Made by a program: the position numbers and the translations under genes. Below the pieces are notes generated by a model. That model was not told the origin of the DNA. It did no database searches and saw only the letters and a program-made list of their open reading frames with translations. This document shows positions 34,175-42,847 of a stretch of 64,000 nucleotides of DNA, piece by piece. Each line of letters opens with the position of its first letter. The first letter of the stretch is position 1. Origin of the DNA: Rubritalea squalenifaciens DSM 18772 (GTDB taxonomy: Bacteria; Verrucomicrobiota; Verrucomicrobiia; Verrucomicrobiales; Akkermansiaceae); the NCBI RefSeq assembly GCF_900141815.1, contig NZ_FQYR01000002.1, forward strand, positions 287,091 through 351,090. Direction: 5' to 3'.

Positions 34175-35030
34175 GTTAGAAGCTGGGTTCGTCCAGAGGA
34201 CTTGCCGACACACACAGCGAGGCAAGACAGACATCCTTATCCATAGCACAGCAAGCCCGGCTTGTCAGCGCGCGAATGGGCTAGGTGAAGATTCCGGCAC
34301 GCTGCCGCCCTTGGTCGTGCTACGCGGGTACGCAGCGACCAATCCGGGAAATGCAGCTATGGCAAGGCCTGGATGCATCAGCAAAACGGCAGTGATGATG
34401 GAAGCAGATCGGGCACACTCTGGCTAGGAGAGAATGTGCGCCCGCAGGGCGCGTCATCGGTCAATGGTCACGAGTCATTGGGAGACCTCCGAGGACGTTG
34501 CCGATTAGATCATTCGAGACCGTAGCCAGTAGCGAGTAGGAAGTAGCCTCTCCGGGTAAACCGGAGAGCTGTCACGCAAACAGGCAGGAGGGATCAGGTA
34601 TGGAAGAAATTTCCCCAGGAAATTTCCGCTACCCGCTACTCCCTACCCGCTACAGCCCGTACCCTCTCTTGACCCATGCCGCAGGAAAGAACACCCAAGG
34701 GGGGCGCGCAGGCTTCATCAAGCAGTACTATATACTGCCTGCTTCCTACTGAACACTCCCCGCAGGGGCCTGCTTGATGAAGCCCTGCTGGGTGGAACCT
34801 TTCCCACCACGGAATACACAGAAGGAGCGGCTGTGGGTGGGTAGCTTCTTTGACCACGAATGGAGCCCCTGCGGGGAGTGTGGAGGAAAAAGTGGGAAGG
34901 ATAAAGGCCCGCCTGATGAAACTTTTCTAGCCACAGATTACGGCCCCTGCGGGGAGTATTTAGTATCTAGTATAAAGAATAAAGCCCAGCTTGATGGAAC
35001 GGGTACGTGAAACCTGAAGGAGGTGGGGTC
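34175..35030. repeat. Intergenic region with unique stretch and repeat mosaic
   Basis: The stretch 34190-34440 has no recurring word but holds a TTGGTCG/CGACCAA hairpin (34310-34345) with no coding frame. N1 follows (34460-34482), the long inverted element at 34515-34660 (listed separately), H1 reversed (34735-34765), W9c (34805-34830), H1 (34866), W9b cut by H1 (34930-34950). Confidence 0.65.
34515..34660. repeat. Long-inverted-repeat element, copy 1
   Basis: The outer arm CCGTAGCCAGTAGCGAGTAG pairs with CTACTCCCTACCCGCTACAG-like sequence on the right. Inside are CTCTCCGGGTAAACCGGAGA and GAAATTTCCCCAGGAAATTT hairpins. Related copies lie at 46055 and 51711. No coding capacity; MITE-like. Confidence 0.7.
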
Positions 35031-35033
35031 TGG

Positions 35034-35152
35034 CATGGATGGGAGAACCCCAAAGGGGTTCCGCATGTTAGCCTAGGGTTGCTTCGTGCAGCGAAGCTAC
35101 CCTAGGAACCTGGCCCCCCACAACCCACGACCCCAACGGGGTCGCGCAAGAT
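35034..35152 (-). repeat. Left REP end of transposase unit 1
   Basis: Inverted REP: AACCCCAAAGGGGTTCCGCA, a long CTAGGGTTGCTTCG hairpin, and CGACCCCAACGGGGTCGCGC directly before the transposase gene's end. It mirrors the right end at 35670. Confidence 0.8.
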
Positions 35153-35161
35153 CACGCTGGC

Positions 35162-35620
35162 TTAGTCCCACACATAGGTTTCATCGAACTTTGCCCCGTA
35201 TTTGGTGAGCAAACTGCGGTACTCATCCTGAAAGCTCATCTGCTGATGATGCTCTTCTTGGTGGAGAATGTATTGTTTTACCTCGTCCACCGCGGATGCC
35301 GAAACTGAGAATGCTCCGTAGCCCGACTGCCAGGAAAATTTTTCCAATCCAGCTCCGCCTGTTTCCCGGATCCATCTGGTGGAAGCCCGTTTCAGCTCCT
35401 TCACGAGCGCGGTCAATGCTACCTGCTTACCAAGAATACATAGGAGGTGGACATGATCTTCTACCCCGCCAGCTTGGACAGGTGTGCAGCCGAGACGCTT
35501 CGCCACCTCGGCCAGATAAGCATGGGTTTTAGTCCGGAAGGTTTGGTCTGATAAAAAGGGATAACGTTCCTTGGTAGAGAAGACCACATGAAGATAGCAT
35601 TGGCAAAAGGACTGGGGCAT
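35162..35620 (-). CDS. REP-associated tyrosine transposase (RAYT), copy 1
   Basis: 152 residues. Y1 single-strand transposase of the IS200/TnpA-REP class: CYLHVVFSTKERYPFL start, HUH metal motif at His56-Val-His58 in VEDHVHLLCIL, KRASTRWIRE helix, WQSGYGAFSVS and the probable catalytic Tyr117 in EVKQYILHQEEHH. These enzymes nick and join DNA at REP hairpins. The gene lies inside inverted REP ends (35034 and 35670), so the unit looks mobile. It is about 96% identical to copy 2 at 40139, so the duplication is recent. Promoter presumably within the right REP or TGCCTAATAC-type region; not identified. Confidence 0.92.
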   Translation of the reverse strand: MPQSFCQCYLHVVFSTKERYPFLSDQTFRTKTHAYLAEVAKRLGCTPVQAGGVEDHVHLLCILGKQVALTALVKELKRASTRWIRETGGAGLEKFSWQSGYGAFSVSASAVDEVKQYILHQEEHHQQMSFQDEYRSLLTKYGAKFDETYVWD

Positions 35621-35667
35621 AGAGCCTGATATACCAAATCTCTTTGGAACTCCAGAAGCTTCCTAAC

Positions 35668-35780
35668 AGTCGAGTTGCGCGACCCCGTTGGGGTCGTATT
35701 ATCTTTTTATGACGGTACCCAGGGTAGCGACCCTTCGGCCCGCAACCCTGGGCTAACATGCGGAACCCCTTTGGGGTTCT
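35668..35780 (+). repeat. Right REP end of transposase unit 1
   Basis: Direct REP: GCGCGACCCCGTTGGGGTCG, AT-rich middle, CCAGGGTAGCGACCC hairpin, GGGCTAACATGCGG, then GGAACCCCTTTGGGGTTC. After it come short CCCAAAAGAYTA repeats (35787 and 35870). Confidence 0.8.
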
Positions 35781-35914
35781 ATTGGGGATAACCCAAAAGA
35801 CACGGAAGGTACGGAAAGCTGGGCTAGATGGAGCTTTGGCCGAGATCGGATCTGGAAGGATGGGATAACCCAAAAGATTAGGCTGGCAGGATATGGTGCT
35901 GATGGCGCTTTGGC

Positions 35915-36355
35915 TTAGTCTTCTTGGTAGGGGTGCATGTCGGTGTGGAAGACGCGGATGAGCAGGCGCTCGTTGGTGAAATCCATGGTGCCGGTGATGG
36001 TGAGGTCAGCGTATTTGTCGCGCCCCAGCTGGGTGGCGAAGTAGGCGAGCTTGTCGTCCTTCCCCGTAGTGGAGCTTCTCTGTGACCGATAGTCGAACTT
36101 GTCACTGCCGACCTGGCTTAGCTTGTTTTGAAATGCGAAGACAAAGGCATCGTACTCGGCCTTGTCCATCTCCAGCAGGAAACGGGAGTCGGTGCCGGCA
36201 TACACAAAGCTATGAAAGTTTTCGATGATGTGTGCTACATCCTTCGTGCTCATAGAGGGTGGAGCGGAAGGTGCGGGTGGAGCCGGTGCTTTTTTGGGTG
36301 CGCAGGCGGCTAGCAGCAGGATGGCGCTGAGTGGGATCAGGGGCTTGAATGTCAT
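35915..36355 (-). CDS. Putative lipoprotein
   Basis: 146 residues. Lipobox LAAC at 16-19, then a Pro/Ala-rich spacer (APKKAPAPPAPSAPPS) and an alpha/beta domain with HIIENFHSFVYAGTDSRFL and ITGTMDFTNERLLIRVFHTD. It stands 5 bp after the SHOCT gene at 36360 in the same direction, so the two are probably cotranscribed. No family recognised. Confidence 0.7.
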   Translation of the reverse strand: MTFKPLIPLSAILLLAACAPKKAPAPPAPSAPPSMSTKDVAHIIENFHSFVYAGTDSRFLLEMDKAEYDAFVFAFQNKLSQVGSDKFDYRSQRSSTTGKDDKLAYFATQLGRDKYADLTITGTMDFTNERLLIRVFHTDMHPYQED

Positions 36356-36359
36356 GCTG

Positions 36360-36782
36360 TTAGCGGGAAAGAGGTGAGCTTGAATTGCCTGGGAAGCTGT
36401 CCCAGCGGCGGTCGAAGTCGCGCTCGAATTTGCTCTGCGTGGAGCAGAATGAGAGTGCGAAGATGCAGAATAAGATCACGCCAATGACAGACATGACGGT
36501 CTGCAGGGAGACCCAGCGGTTGGCGGCGCGGCCCAGGTCATTGTCACGGTAGACTTGGTTGAATGGGCGCGGGAGCGGGTCGCGGTCGGGATCCGGGTAG
36601 GGCATGTTGAGCTTCGGCCTGGACTCAGCATTCTCAGCTTGGGGTGCAGGCTGGTCCGCATCCGGGGCTTCATCCTCGTCGAGGATTCTGGCCTTGGCCC
36701 GGGCGAACTCCTCTTCGCTGAGCATGCCGGAGGAATGCAGCTTGGCGAGTTTCTCGAGTTGCTCCGCAATGTTGTCTTCCAT
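36360..36782 (-). CDS. SHOCT-domain membrane protein
   Basis: 140 residues from the ATG at 36782. Residues 1-35 match the SHOCT motif: AEQLEKLAKLHSSGMLSEEE followed by FARAKARIL, a short helix pair thought to mediate oligomerisation. An acidic, proline-rich linker follows, then one membrane segment (about 100-122) and a basic tail (SKFERDFDRRWDSFPG). It likely sits in the inner membrane facing the cytoplasm. Confidence 0.8.
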   Translation of the reverse strand: MEDNIAEQLEKLAKLHSSGMLSEEEFARAKARILDEDEAPDADQPAPQAENAESRPKLNMPYPDPDRDPLPRPFNQVYRDNDLGRAANRWVSLQTVMSVIGVILFCIFALSFCSTQSKFERDFDRRWDSFPGNSSSPLSR

Positions 36783-37260
36783 GCCTCCTTGTCTAGCACA
36801 GGCAGGGCCGGAGCTAACAGTACAAAGGCGCGGGGAGTTTATAATCTCAGCAGTGGAAACTCCTGCGGGGCATGACTGATTGGTGATTACTAATTCCGGA
36901 TAGATGAAACGGATTCTACCACAGAATAAACAGAAGTTTCGGAAAGCTGAGATGATGAAGCCCAGCTGGATGAAGCGCGCGGAGCGCACGTAACACCTAA
37001 AACGCTTTGTTTACCACGAATCGCACGAATCTCACGAATGCGGGTTGGATGAAACCCGGCTAGATGAAACTTTTCTAGCCACAGATTACTCAGATTAGGA
37101 TGGATTACCTGCTAGATGAAGCCCGGCTTGATGGAACGGGTCATGGAAGCCTTGAGGGCTTGTCATGGGTCAATAGTCAGGAGTCATTGGGGCCTACTTG
37201 ATAATGCGAGCGGTAGAACGTAACACGGTTAACATAAGGCCTAAAGCATTCAGCCTTGAA
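36783..37260. repeat. Intergenic repeat mosaic
   Basis: G1 fragment (36870), W9c (36915-36940), a CGTAACACCTAAAACGCTTTG word (36988), W9a (37015-37040), W9b (37077-37105), N1 (37152-37185), CGTAACACGGTTAACATAAG (37210). No gene. Confidence 0.7.
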
Positions 37261-37268
37261 TCCGGGCA

Positions 37269-37320
37269 ATAAGAAACCCCCTTGAAACTATAGTGGGGGT
37301 TTCAAGGGGGCGTCCTTATT
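37269..37320. repeat. Strong 12-bp stem hairpin
   Basis: CCCCCTTGAAAC (37277-37288) and GTTTCAAGGGGG (37299-37310) pair perfectly around a 10-base loop; AATAAG and CTTATT outside also pair. It marks the edge of a non-repetitive stretch. No T-run follows closely, so it is not a typical terminator. Confidence 0.7.
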
Positions 37321-37630
37321 CGGGGGGATGGTTCTTTTATAACTCATTGCTGGAGAAATGGCAAGACACTTCGATTTGTTCAGCTATAAGCAAATGGTGC
37401 GGAATGGGGGGTCTATAGGGCTTAGTATGAAAGGGCTTTCATGGTGGTTGGCGGGGAGGGTCCCGATTGTCCATTTCATGGGATATGGAAAAACTGTCCT
37501 AAAGCTTTTAAAATGAATGCGATGTCATAAGTGGTCTGAACTTTTGTCAAATCTTGTGAAAAAAAAATGTGAAGAATTGTGGAAAACTTTGCCTTCTGGC
37601 AGGGTAAGTTCCTCTTTTACGAGTGAGTTA
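37321..37630. other. Non-repetitive, AT-leaning stretch without a gene
   Basis: About 300 bp with none of the intergenic words, lower GC than its surroundings and runs such as GTGAAAAAAAAATGTGAAG. The longest frames begin or end in repeats and lack protein-like composition. A non-coding RNA is possible, but no promoter or terminator was identified beyond the hairpin at 37269. Confidence 0.4.
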
Positions 37631-37639
37631 TCGTGGTTT

Positions 37640-38030
37640 TGGAGCCCCTGCGGGGAGTGTGAAGGGAGAAGGATAAAGTCCTGCTTGATGAAGCGGATTC
37701 TACCACGGAATACACGGAAGATACGGAAAGTGGGACTGATGTAACCCGGCTAGATGGAGCGGCTGTGGGTGGGTAGTTTTCTTTGACCACGAATGGGAGC
37801 CCTGCGGGCTGGTCATTGGTCAAGGGTCAGGAGTCATTGGGAAATGCTTGAGGAAACTTTTCTAGCCACAGATTGCTCAGATTAGGATGGATTACCTGCT
37901 AGATGGAGCCCTGAGGAGAGAATCGAGTATTACGAATAGAGAATCCAGTCCGGCATGATGGAGCCTAGCTGGGTGAAGCAGCTGATGCTCTCCTTTTTAG
38001 GATTCATATTCATCGGTAAGGTTTAACTTG
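37640..38030. repeat. Intergenic repeat mosaic
   Basis: H1 (37644-37680), W9c (37698-37728), W9a fragment, N1 (37815-37840), W9b (37864-37890), GAGAATCGAGTATTACGAATAG (37918-37945). No gene. Confidence 0.68.
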
Positions 38031-38037
38031 CGGCGGG

Positions 38038-38556
38038 TCAGGGCTTGGGGTTTGCGCCTTGGTCGCTCTTGATTGGGCTGCGTTGCATGGAAAGGATGTA
38101 GACCAAGTTGAGCATCTGCTCGCGCTGCTCGTCATTCAAGGCTTTCTGATTCTTAAGTGTTAGGTATCCGACGCTAGTTTCCGCTTCGATCGAAAACTCA
38201 CTGGTCTTCTTGAATTCGACGTCCTTTCCAGCGATCACGTTCTCGAGTGACTCTCGCGCCGCTCGCATGGTGACTACACGCATACTACCTTGGAGAAAGT
38301 AATCGACGACCACTATATCGCCCTCACGTTTGAGCGCGTAAATCGCTCTGACGCGTTGAACGCTCATCAAAGTTCCGTCGCCGTAGTCAGGTTTGAAGGT
38401 CTGGTAGAAAAAGTAATTGGCATTGATCCCGCCATCTTCCCCTTCGACGACTTTATGCGACCAATTCACTTCGCCGAATGCGGGAACGGCCAACATCGCA
38501 AGTAGTATCAGCAGGGCCTTGCGGACAGTAAGGCTAGGACAGCAAAAACGATTCAT
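38038..38556 (-). CDS. Exported protein, unknown function
   Basis: 172 residues. Signal peptide in residues 12-28 (KALLILLAMLAVPAFG-EV), preceded by a basic MNRFCCPSLTVR. Mature part is beta-rich: NYFFYQTFKPDYGDG, VRAIYALKREGDIVVVDYFL and ESLENVIAGKDVEFKKTSEF. Standalone, likely periplasmic. No family recognised. Confidence 0.7.
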   Translation of the reverse strand: MNRFCCPSLTVRKALLILLAMLAVPAFGEVNWSHKVVEGEDGGINANYFFYQTFKPDYGDGTLMSVQRVRAIYALKREGDIVVVDYFLQGSMRVVTMRAARESLENVIAGKDVEFKKTSEFSIEAETSVGYLTLKNQKALNDEQREQMLNLVYILSMQRSPIKSDQGANPKP

Positions 38557-38700
38557 GTCTCATGGAATAAGGGATGAGATGTTCTGTGTCGATGCCTATT
38601 TGGTGGGTCAGATGGAGGCCCGTGGGGAGAATCTAGCCCCCTGCGGGGAGTGATAAGAGGAGGTGAGAAGAATACATATAGCCGTTATTTTTGTTAGATT

Positions 38701-39171
38701 TTATCTATTCTCGTCTTGGATGAGCTTGCGTATGCGGTCGAGGGTGAGGTTTTTACCGATGGGTAAACGTTCATCATAAAAGGCCCATGATTGCTCGAAG
38801 GAAGCGGGTGATCCGGTGTAGAAGGCTATCGATCCGTCGGGTACTGAATGATTCGGCCGGACTTCCTTTGTGATGTGTTTGAAATCGTCACCCACTTTGA
38901 TATTGAGGAGTACACTTTCGTCATGCTTTAGAATCTCGGTGATCGTGCCAGTCACCTTGTTCCCATGAATTTCGTTTCTGGTGAGAATGATAACGGGCGC
39001 TGAATTGATTCTCTGGCGTATACTGTCATTACTGATGTAGTGAGTATCTTCCCAGTCTGCGATTAAATCGTTAAGTGTAGGGCGATTCATCTGCCGGATC
39101 ACGAGCCAAGTAATCAGGCAGAGATTGGCGATGAGAATGATGGTGAGGTATCTTCTTTGTTTAGGGTTCAT
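38701..39171 (-). CDS. Signal-anchored protein, unknown function
   Basis: 156 residues from MNPKQRRYLTIILIANLCLI; a membrane anchor (about 8-26) and an extracytoplasmic beta-rich domain (APVIILTRNEIHGNKVTGTI, LNIKVGDDFKHITKEV). The upstream frame reaches 39357 but has no signal-like start. The stop is followed by AATCTAACAAAA. No family recognised. Confidence 0.66.
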   Translation of the reverse strand: MNPKQRRYLTIILIANLCLITWLVIRQMNRPTLNDLIADWEDTHYISNDSIRQRINSAPVIILTRNEIHGNKVTGTITEILKHDESVLLNIKVGDDFKHITKEVRPNHSVPDGSIAFYTGSPASFEQSWAFYDERLPIGKNLTLDRIRKLIQDENR

Positions 39172-39337
39172 GGCCAATGCTTTCGTGGAATACAAGACTA
39201 TGCATGAATGCCTGGCCTGTGGAAGCGAATAGACTGAGGGTATTAGCCTAACCAGAAGTCCTGGGTTGTATTCGGGGTGGAGTGTGGGAGGATGGGAAAA
39301 AATCTGACGAAGAGGAATTAATCGTAGAAGAAAGGCA

Positions 39338-39781
39338 GTGCATTCATTTTCTAACATAACAATCAGGCCGGCGAGGGCGTCGGATCTGGAATGGCTGGAT
39401 CCCTTCTATGAGTCACAGATGCGGCCCTATGTGGAGCTGACGCATGAGTGGGATACTGCAAAGTTCCGCGAGTATTTTGCGCCGGAGGCTTCTTCGATCA
39501 TTCAGGAGGGAGGTGAAGACATCGGCCTGCTGGTGGTGGTGGAGCGGGAGGACGGCTTCTACATCCGGGATATTCTGCTCAAGCCGGAGTGGCAGGGCCG
39601 CGGGATCGGCAGTCACTTGCTGCGTCAGGTCCTGGACAGGGCGGACCGGAAAGGCCGGCAGGTCAGGCTGCGGGTGCTGAAGGGCAACCCGGCGATCCGC
39701 CTCTATCATCGGCTGGGGTTTACCGAGGAAGAGGAGCTGGAGAATTGCTATCAGCTGGCGAGGCTCCTGCGGGGAGTGTGA
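39338..39781 (+). CDS. GNAT family N-acetyltransferase
   Basis: 147 residues, start GTG with AGAAAGG 6 bp before it. Acetyl-CoA binding loop is QGRGIGSHLL within ILLKPEWQGRGIGSHLLRQV; the beta-bulge and the final GNPAIRLYHRLGFTEEEELE are typical. GNATs acetylate small molecules, antibiotics or protein N termini; the substrate cannot be told. The last codons (LARLLRGV) and stop TGA lie inside an H1 word (CTCCTGCGGGGAGTGTGA), so the native end was replaced by repeat sequence. Plus-strand, standalone. Confidence 0.93.
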   Translation: MHSFSNITIRPARASDLEWLDPFYESQMRPYVELTHEWDTAKFREYFAPEASSIIQEGGEDIGLLVVVEREDGFYIRDILLKPEWQGRGIGSHLLRQVLDRADRKGRQVRLRVLKGNPAIRLYHRLGFTEEEELENCYQLARLLRGV

Positions 39782-40018
39782 AGGGAGAAGGATAAAGTCC
39801 GGCTTGATGAAGCGGATTCCACCACGGAATACACGGAAGATACGGAAAGCGGATTAGATGAAACCCGGCCCCTGCGGGGCATGACTGATTGGTGATTACT
39901 GATGACTGATTCCGGATAGATGAAACGGATTCCACCACAGATTACACAGATTAGGATGGATTACCTGCTGGATGAAACCCGGCTAGATGCATGCCGATAC
40001 GATGGAGCGGCTGTGGAT
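39782..40018. repeat. Intergenic repeat mosaic
   Basis: H1 tail, W9c (39820-39850), G1 (39880-39910), W9b variant CCACAGATTACACAGATTAG (39931-39950), linkers. Ends at the left REP of transposase unit 2. Confidence 0.7.
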
Positions 40019-40130
40019 GGGAGAACCCCAAGGGGGTTCCGCATGTTAGCCTAGGGTTGCTTCGTGTAGCGAAGCTACCCTAGGAACCTAGCCCCCACAA
40101 CACACGACCCCAACGGGGTCGCGCAAGATC
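40019..40130 (-). repeat. Left REP end of transposase unit 2
   Basis: Same inverted REP as at 35034, with CCCCAAGGGGGTTCC and a GCTTCGTGTAGCGAAGC loop variant. It ends 9 bp before the transposase stop. Confidence 0.8.
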
Positions 40131-40138
40131 ACGCTGGC

Positions 40139-40597
40139 TTAGTCCCAAACATAGGCTTCATCGAACTTGGCCCCGTATTTGGCGAGCAAACTACGGTACT
40201 CATCCTGAAAGCTCATCCGCTGATGATGCTCCTCTTGATGGAGGATGTATTGTTTTACCTCGTCTACTGCGGATGCCGAAACTGAGAATGCTCCGTAGCC
40301 CGACTGCCAGGAAAATTTTTCCAATCCAGCTTCGCCTGTTTCCCGGATCCATCTGGTGGAAGCCCGTTTCAGCTCCTTCACGAGCTCGGTCAATGCCACC
40401 TGCTTACCAAGAATACATAGGAGGTGGACATGATCTTCTACCCCTCCTGCTTGGACAGGTGTGCAGCCGAGACGCTTCGCCACCTCGGCCAGATAAGCAT
40501 GGGTTTTAGTCCGGAAGGTTGGGTCTGATAAAAAGGGATAACGTTCCTTGGTAGAGAAGACCACATGAAGATAGCATTGGCAAAAGGACTGGGACAT
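40139..40597 (-). CDS. REP-associated tyrosine transposase (RAYT), copy 2
   Basis: 152 residues; differs from copy 1 at only about six positions (MSQ for MPQ, P for Q in SDPTF, E for A in LTELV, E for G in ETGEAG, R for Q in HHQRMS, A for T twice near the C terminus). The HUH motif (His56, His58) and Tyr117 are intact. Flanked by inverted REPs at 40019 and 40649. The two units share their flanks, including GATATACCAAATCTCTTTG just upstream of the start, so the whole unit was duplicated. Confidence 0.92.
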   Translation of the reverse strand: MSQSFCQCYLHVVFSTKERYPFLSDPTFRTKTHAYLAEVAKRLGCTPVQAGGVEDHVHLLCILGKQVALTELVKELKRASTRWIRETGEAGLEKFSWQSGYGAFSVSASAVDEVKQYILHQEEHHQRMSFQDEYRSLLAKYGAKFDEAYVWD

Positions 40598-40648
40598 AGA
40601 GCCTGATATACCAAATCTCTTTGTAACTCCAGAACCTTTCTAACAGTC

Positions 40649-40757
40649 GAGTTGCGCGACCCCGTTGGGGTCGTATTTTATTTTATGAAGATACCCAGGG
40701 TAGCGACCCTTCGGCCCGCAACCCTGGGCTAACATGCGGAACCCCTGTGGGGTTCTT
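40649..40757 (+). repeat. Right REP end of transposase unit 2
   Basis: Direct REP beginning TTGCGCGACCCCGTTGGGG with the same AT-rich centre and CCAGGGTAGCGACCC hairpin as at 35668, ending GGAACCCCTGTGGGGTTC. Confidence 0.8.
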
Positions 40758-40789
40758 GTTGGTGTACCTGTGAGGAGAATTGAACCACG

Positions 40790-41013
40790 AAAGAAACAGG
40801 CCCCTGCGGGGAGTGTTCAGTAGGCAGTGTGAAGTGAGCAGACCAGTACAATGAAGCGCGCGGTGTGAACGTAACACGTAAAACCTAAAGCGCTTTCTTT
40901 GACCACGAATCGCACGAATCTCACGAATCGGGCTAGATGGAGTCCTGCTTGATAAGCGCTTTTGACTTTTGTGAAATGAGAAGGTCGGGTCCTTGACTTT
41001 GCATGCGTGATTG
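40790..41013. repeat. Intergenic repeat mosaic
   Basis: H1 (40801-40840), a GTAACACGTAAAACCTAAAG word (40870), W9a (40903-40930). The final 60 bp (TTTTGACTTTTGTGAAATG) contain no word and probably hold the promoter of the acetyltransferase gene. Confidence 0.65.
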
Positions 41014-41499
41014 ATGAGTACTGTGATTGTGAGAAGAATCCGTGACGATGAGGGGGCGCTCTACCGCGAGATGCGGCTGGCAGCGCTGAAAGATTCCCCG
41101 CAGGCCTTTGCCTCGACTTATGAGGATGCCTTGCAGCGGAGCGATGCCTGGTGGCAGGAGCAGACGCGTGCAGCGGCCGCAGGTCCGGACAGAGCCATCT
41201 TTCTGGCGCTGGATGCCGACCCGGTTGGCATGGCGGCTCTCTACCGGGATCTCGACCAGCCACGGCAGGGGGAGCTCTTTCAGATGTGGGTGGCGCCCGA
41301 GCGTCGTGGTTCCGGATGCGCTCGTGAATTGTTAGAGTGTGCGCTGCGCTGGGCAGAGGAAAACGGGATGACCCAGGTCCGAGCCGAGGTGAAGCAGGGC
41401 AATGAGCGTGTGCTCGCCTTTTATCTGGCGAATGGATTCGTGCACGCAGGACACGCCGGCGCGGACACGGTGTTGATGTGTGGCCCCTGCGGGGCATGA
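41014..41499 (+). CDS. GNAT family N-acetyltransferase
   Basis: 161 residues from ATG at 41014. Acetyl-CoA motif VAPERRGSGCARELLECALR (RRGxGxA), N-terminal RRIRDDEGALYREMRLAAL and the end EVKQGNERVLAFYLANGFVH are characteristic. It belongs to the RimI-like side of GNATs; substrate unknown. The frame ends MCGPCGA then TGA inside an H1/G1 word (GGCCCCTGCGGGGCATGA), again a repeat-derived C terminus. Plus-strand, standalone. Confidence 0.93.
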   Translation: MSTVIVRRIRDDEGALYREMRLAALKDSPQAFASTYEDALQRSDAWWQEQTRAAAAGPDRAIFLALDADPVGMAALYRDLDQPRQGELFQMWVAPERRGSGCARELLECALRWAEENGMTQVRAEVKQGNERVLAFYLANGFVHAGHAGADTVLMCGPCGA

Positions 41500-41700
41500 C
41501 TGATTAAGCCCTGCGGGCTGGTCATTGGTCAAGGGTCAGAAGTCATTGGGAAATACTTGAAGATGCTTTTCTAGCCACAGATTGCTCAGATTAGGGTGGA
41601 TTGCTTGCTAGATGGATCCCGGCTTGATGATGTGTGCGGAGCGTAGGTAACACTTTAAACGTAATCCCTAAGACGCTTGTCCAGGCATCTCATGGGTCGG
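41500..41700. repeat. Intergenic repeat mosaic
   Basis: N1 (41520-41548), W9b (41572-41600), a GTAACACTTTAAACGTAATC word (41647). TGTTAG lies at 41709, 51 bp before the chosen start of the next gene. Confidence 0.65.
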
Positions 41701-41759
41701 GGTGAAAACTGTTAGTGATCGCTTCTTGTGTTGGGTGGGGATGCTTGTTACGGCTCTGT

Positions 41760-42314
41760 ATGCTCTTATGTGTTGCTTATCCACGCCTGTCTGAAGCCGA
41801 TGCGGAAATGATCCGTGCATTCCGCCGTGAACACGACCAGGCCTACGTGGATGTGATCGGGGCTCACTGGACGCTGATTTTTCCGGGGTCGACAGAGGGC
41901 ATTGGCCGCGATCAGCTTCGGGACCAGGTCTCCAGCGTTGCCGGGCGCCATGCGCCGGTGGAGTTTAGCTGTCGCCATGCGCTGGTGTATAACAACGATC
42001 TGACGGATGAGTACCACCTTTTCCTAGTGCCAGACCAGGGCTTTTCTGGGATCAGCCGCTTGCATGATGATCTCTACTCGGGCCTGATGCGTGAGCGCCT
42101 GAGGCTGGACATCCCTTACGTGCCGCACATCGGTATCGCCACCAGCAAGGATCCGGACCATCTCTACGATCTGGCGACGGCCTGGAACGAGGAGGGCAAA
42201 ACGATCACTGGCATGGTGGACTCCATGACCATCTGTTCCTACGTGGACGGCGAGATCGAGGATCTGGAAACGCTGGACCTGGCGGGGATTCCTTTGGAAA
42301 TTACTGATTGGTGA
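41760..42314 (+). CDS. 2'-5' RNA ligase family / 2H phosphoesterase
   Basis: 184 residues from ATG at 41760 (MLLCVAYPRLSEADAEMIRA). Two H-x-T/S-like motifs of the 2H phosphoesterase fold are present: His36-Trp-Thr38 in GAHWTLIFP and His123-Ile-Gly in VPHIGIATS. The second lacks the canonical Thr two residues after His, so activity may be altered. The family acts on 2',3'-cyclic phosphates or 2'-5' RNA bonds. The C terminus (LEITDW) and stop fall inside a G1 word (TTACTGATTGGTGA), the third repeat-derived end in a row. Earlier GTG starts are possible. Confidence 0.85.
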   Translation: MLLCVAYPRLSEADAEMIRAFRREHDQAYVDVIGAHWTLIFPGSTEGIGRDQLRDQVSSVAGRHAPVEFSCRHALVYNNDLTDEYHLFLVPDQGFSGISRLHDDLYSGLMRERLRLDIPYVPHIGIATSKDPDHLYDLATAWNEEGKTITGMVDSMTICSYVDGEIEDLETLDLAGIPLEITDW

Positions 42315-42847
42315 TTACTGATGACTGATTAAGCCCTGCGGGCTTGTCATGGGTCAATGGTCATGGGTCATTGGGGCCTGCTTGATGGAGCCCGGCCCCT
42401 GCGGGGAGTGTGGAGGAAAAAGTGGGAAGGATAAAGGCCCGCCTGATGAAACGGATTCAACCACAGATTACTCAGATTAGGATGGATTACCTGCTAGATG
42501 AAGCCAAGCCGGATAAAGCGGCTGTTGGTGGGTATGTTTCTTTGACCACGAATGGGAGCCCTAGGGGCTGGTCATTGGTCAATAGTCAGGAGTCATTGGG
42601 GCCGGCATTATGGAACTTTTTCTTACCACGAATTGCACGAATCTCACGAATGCGGGCTAGATGGAGCCTGGCCTCTACGAGGCATGACTGATTAAGCCCT
42701 GCGGGCTTGTCATGGGTCAATGGTCAGGAGTCATTGGTCCTGCTTGATGGAGCGGATTTTACCACGGAATACACAGAAGAAGCAGAAAGGGGACTAGATG
42801 AAACTCGGTTTGATGGAACGGGTACTTGAAATCTGGAGGAGGTGGAA
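42315..42847. repeat. Intergenic repeat mosaic
   Basis: G1, N1 (42340-42372), H1 (42393-42430), W9b (42460-42485), N1 (42570-42598), W9a (42625-42655), N1 (42700-42735), W9c (42755-42785). No gene. Confidence 0.72.
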
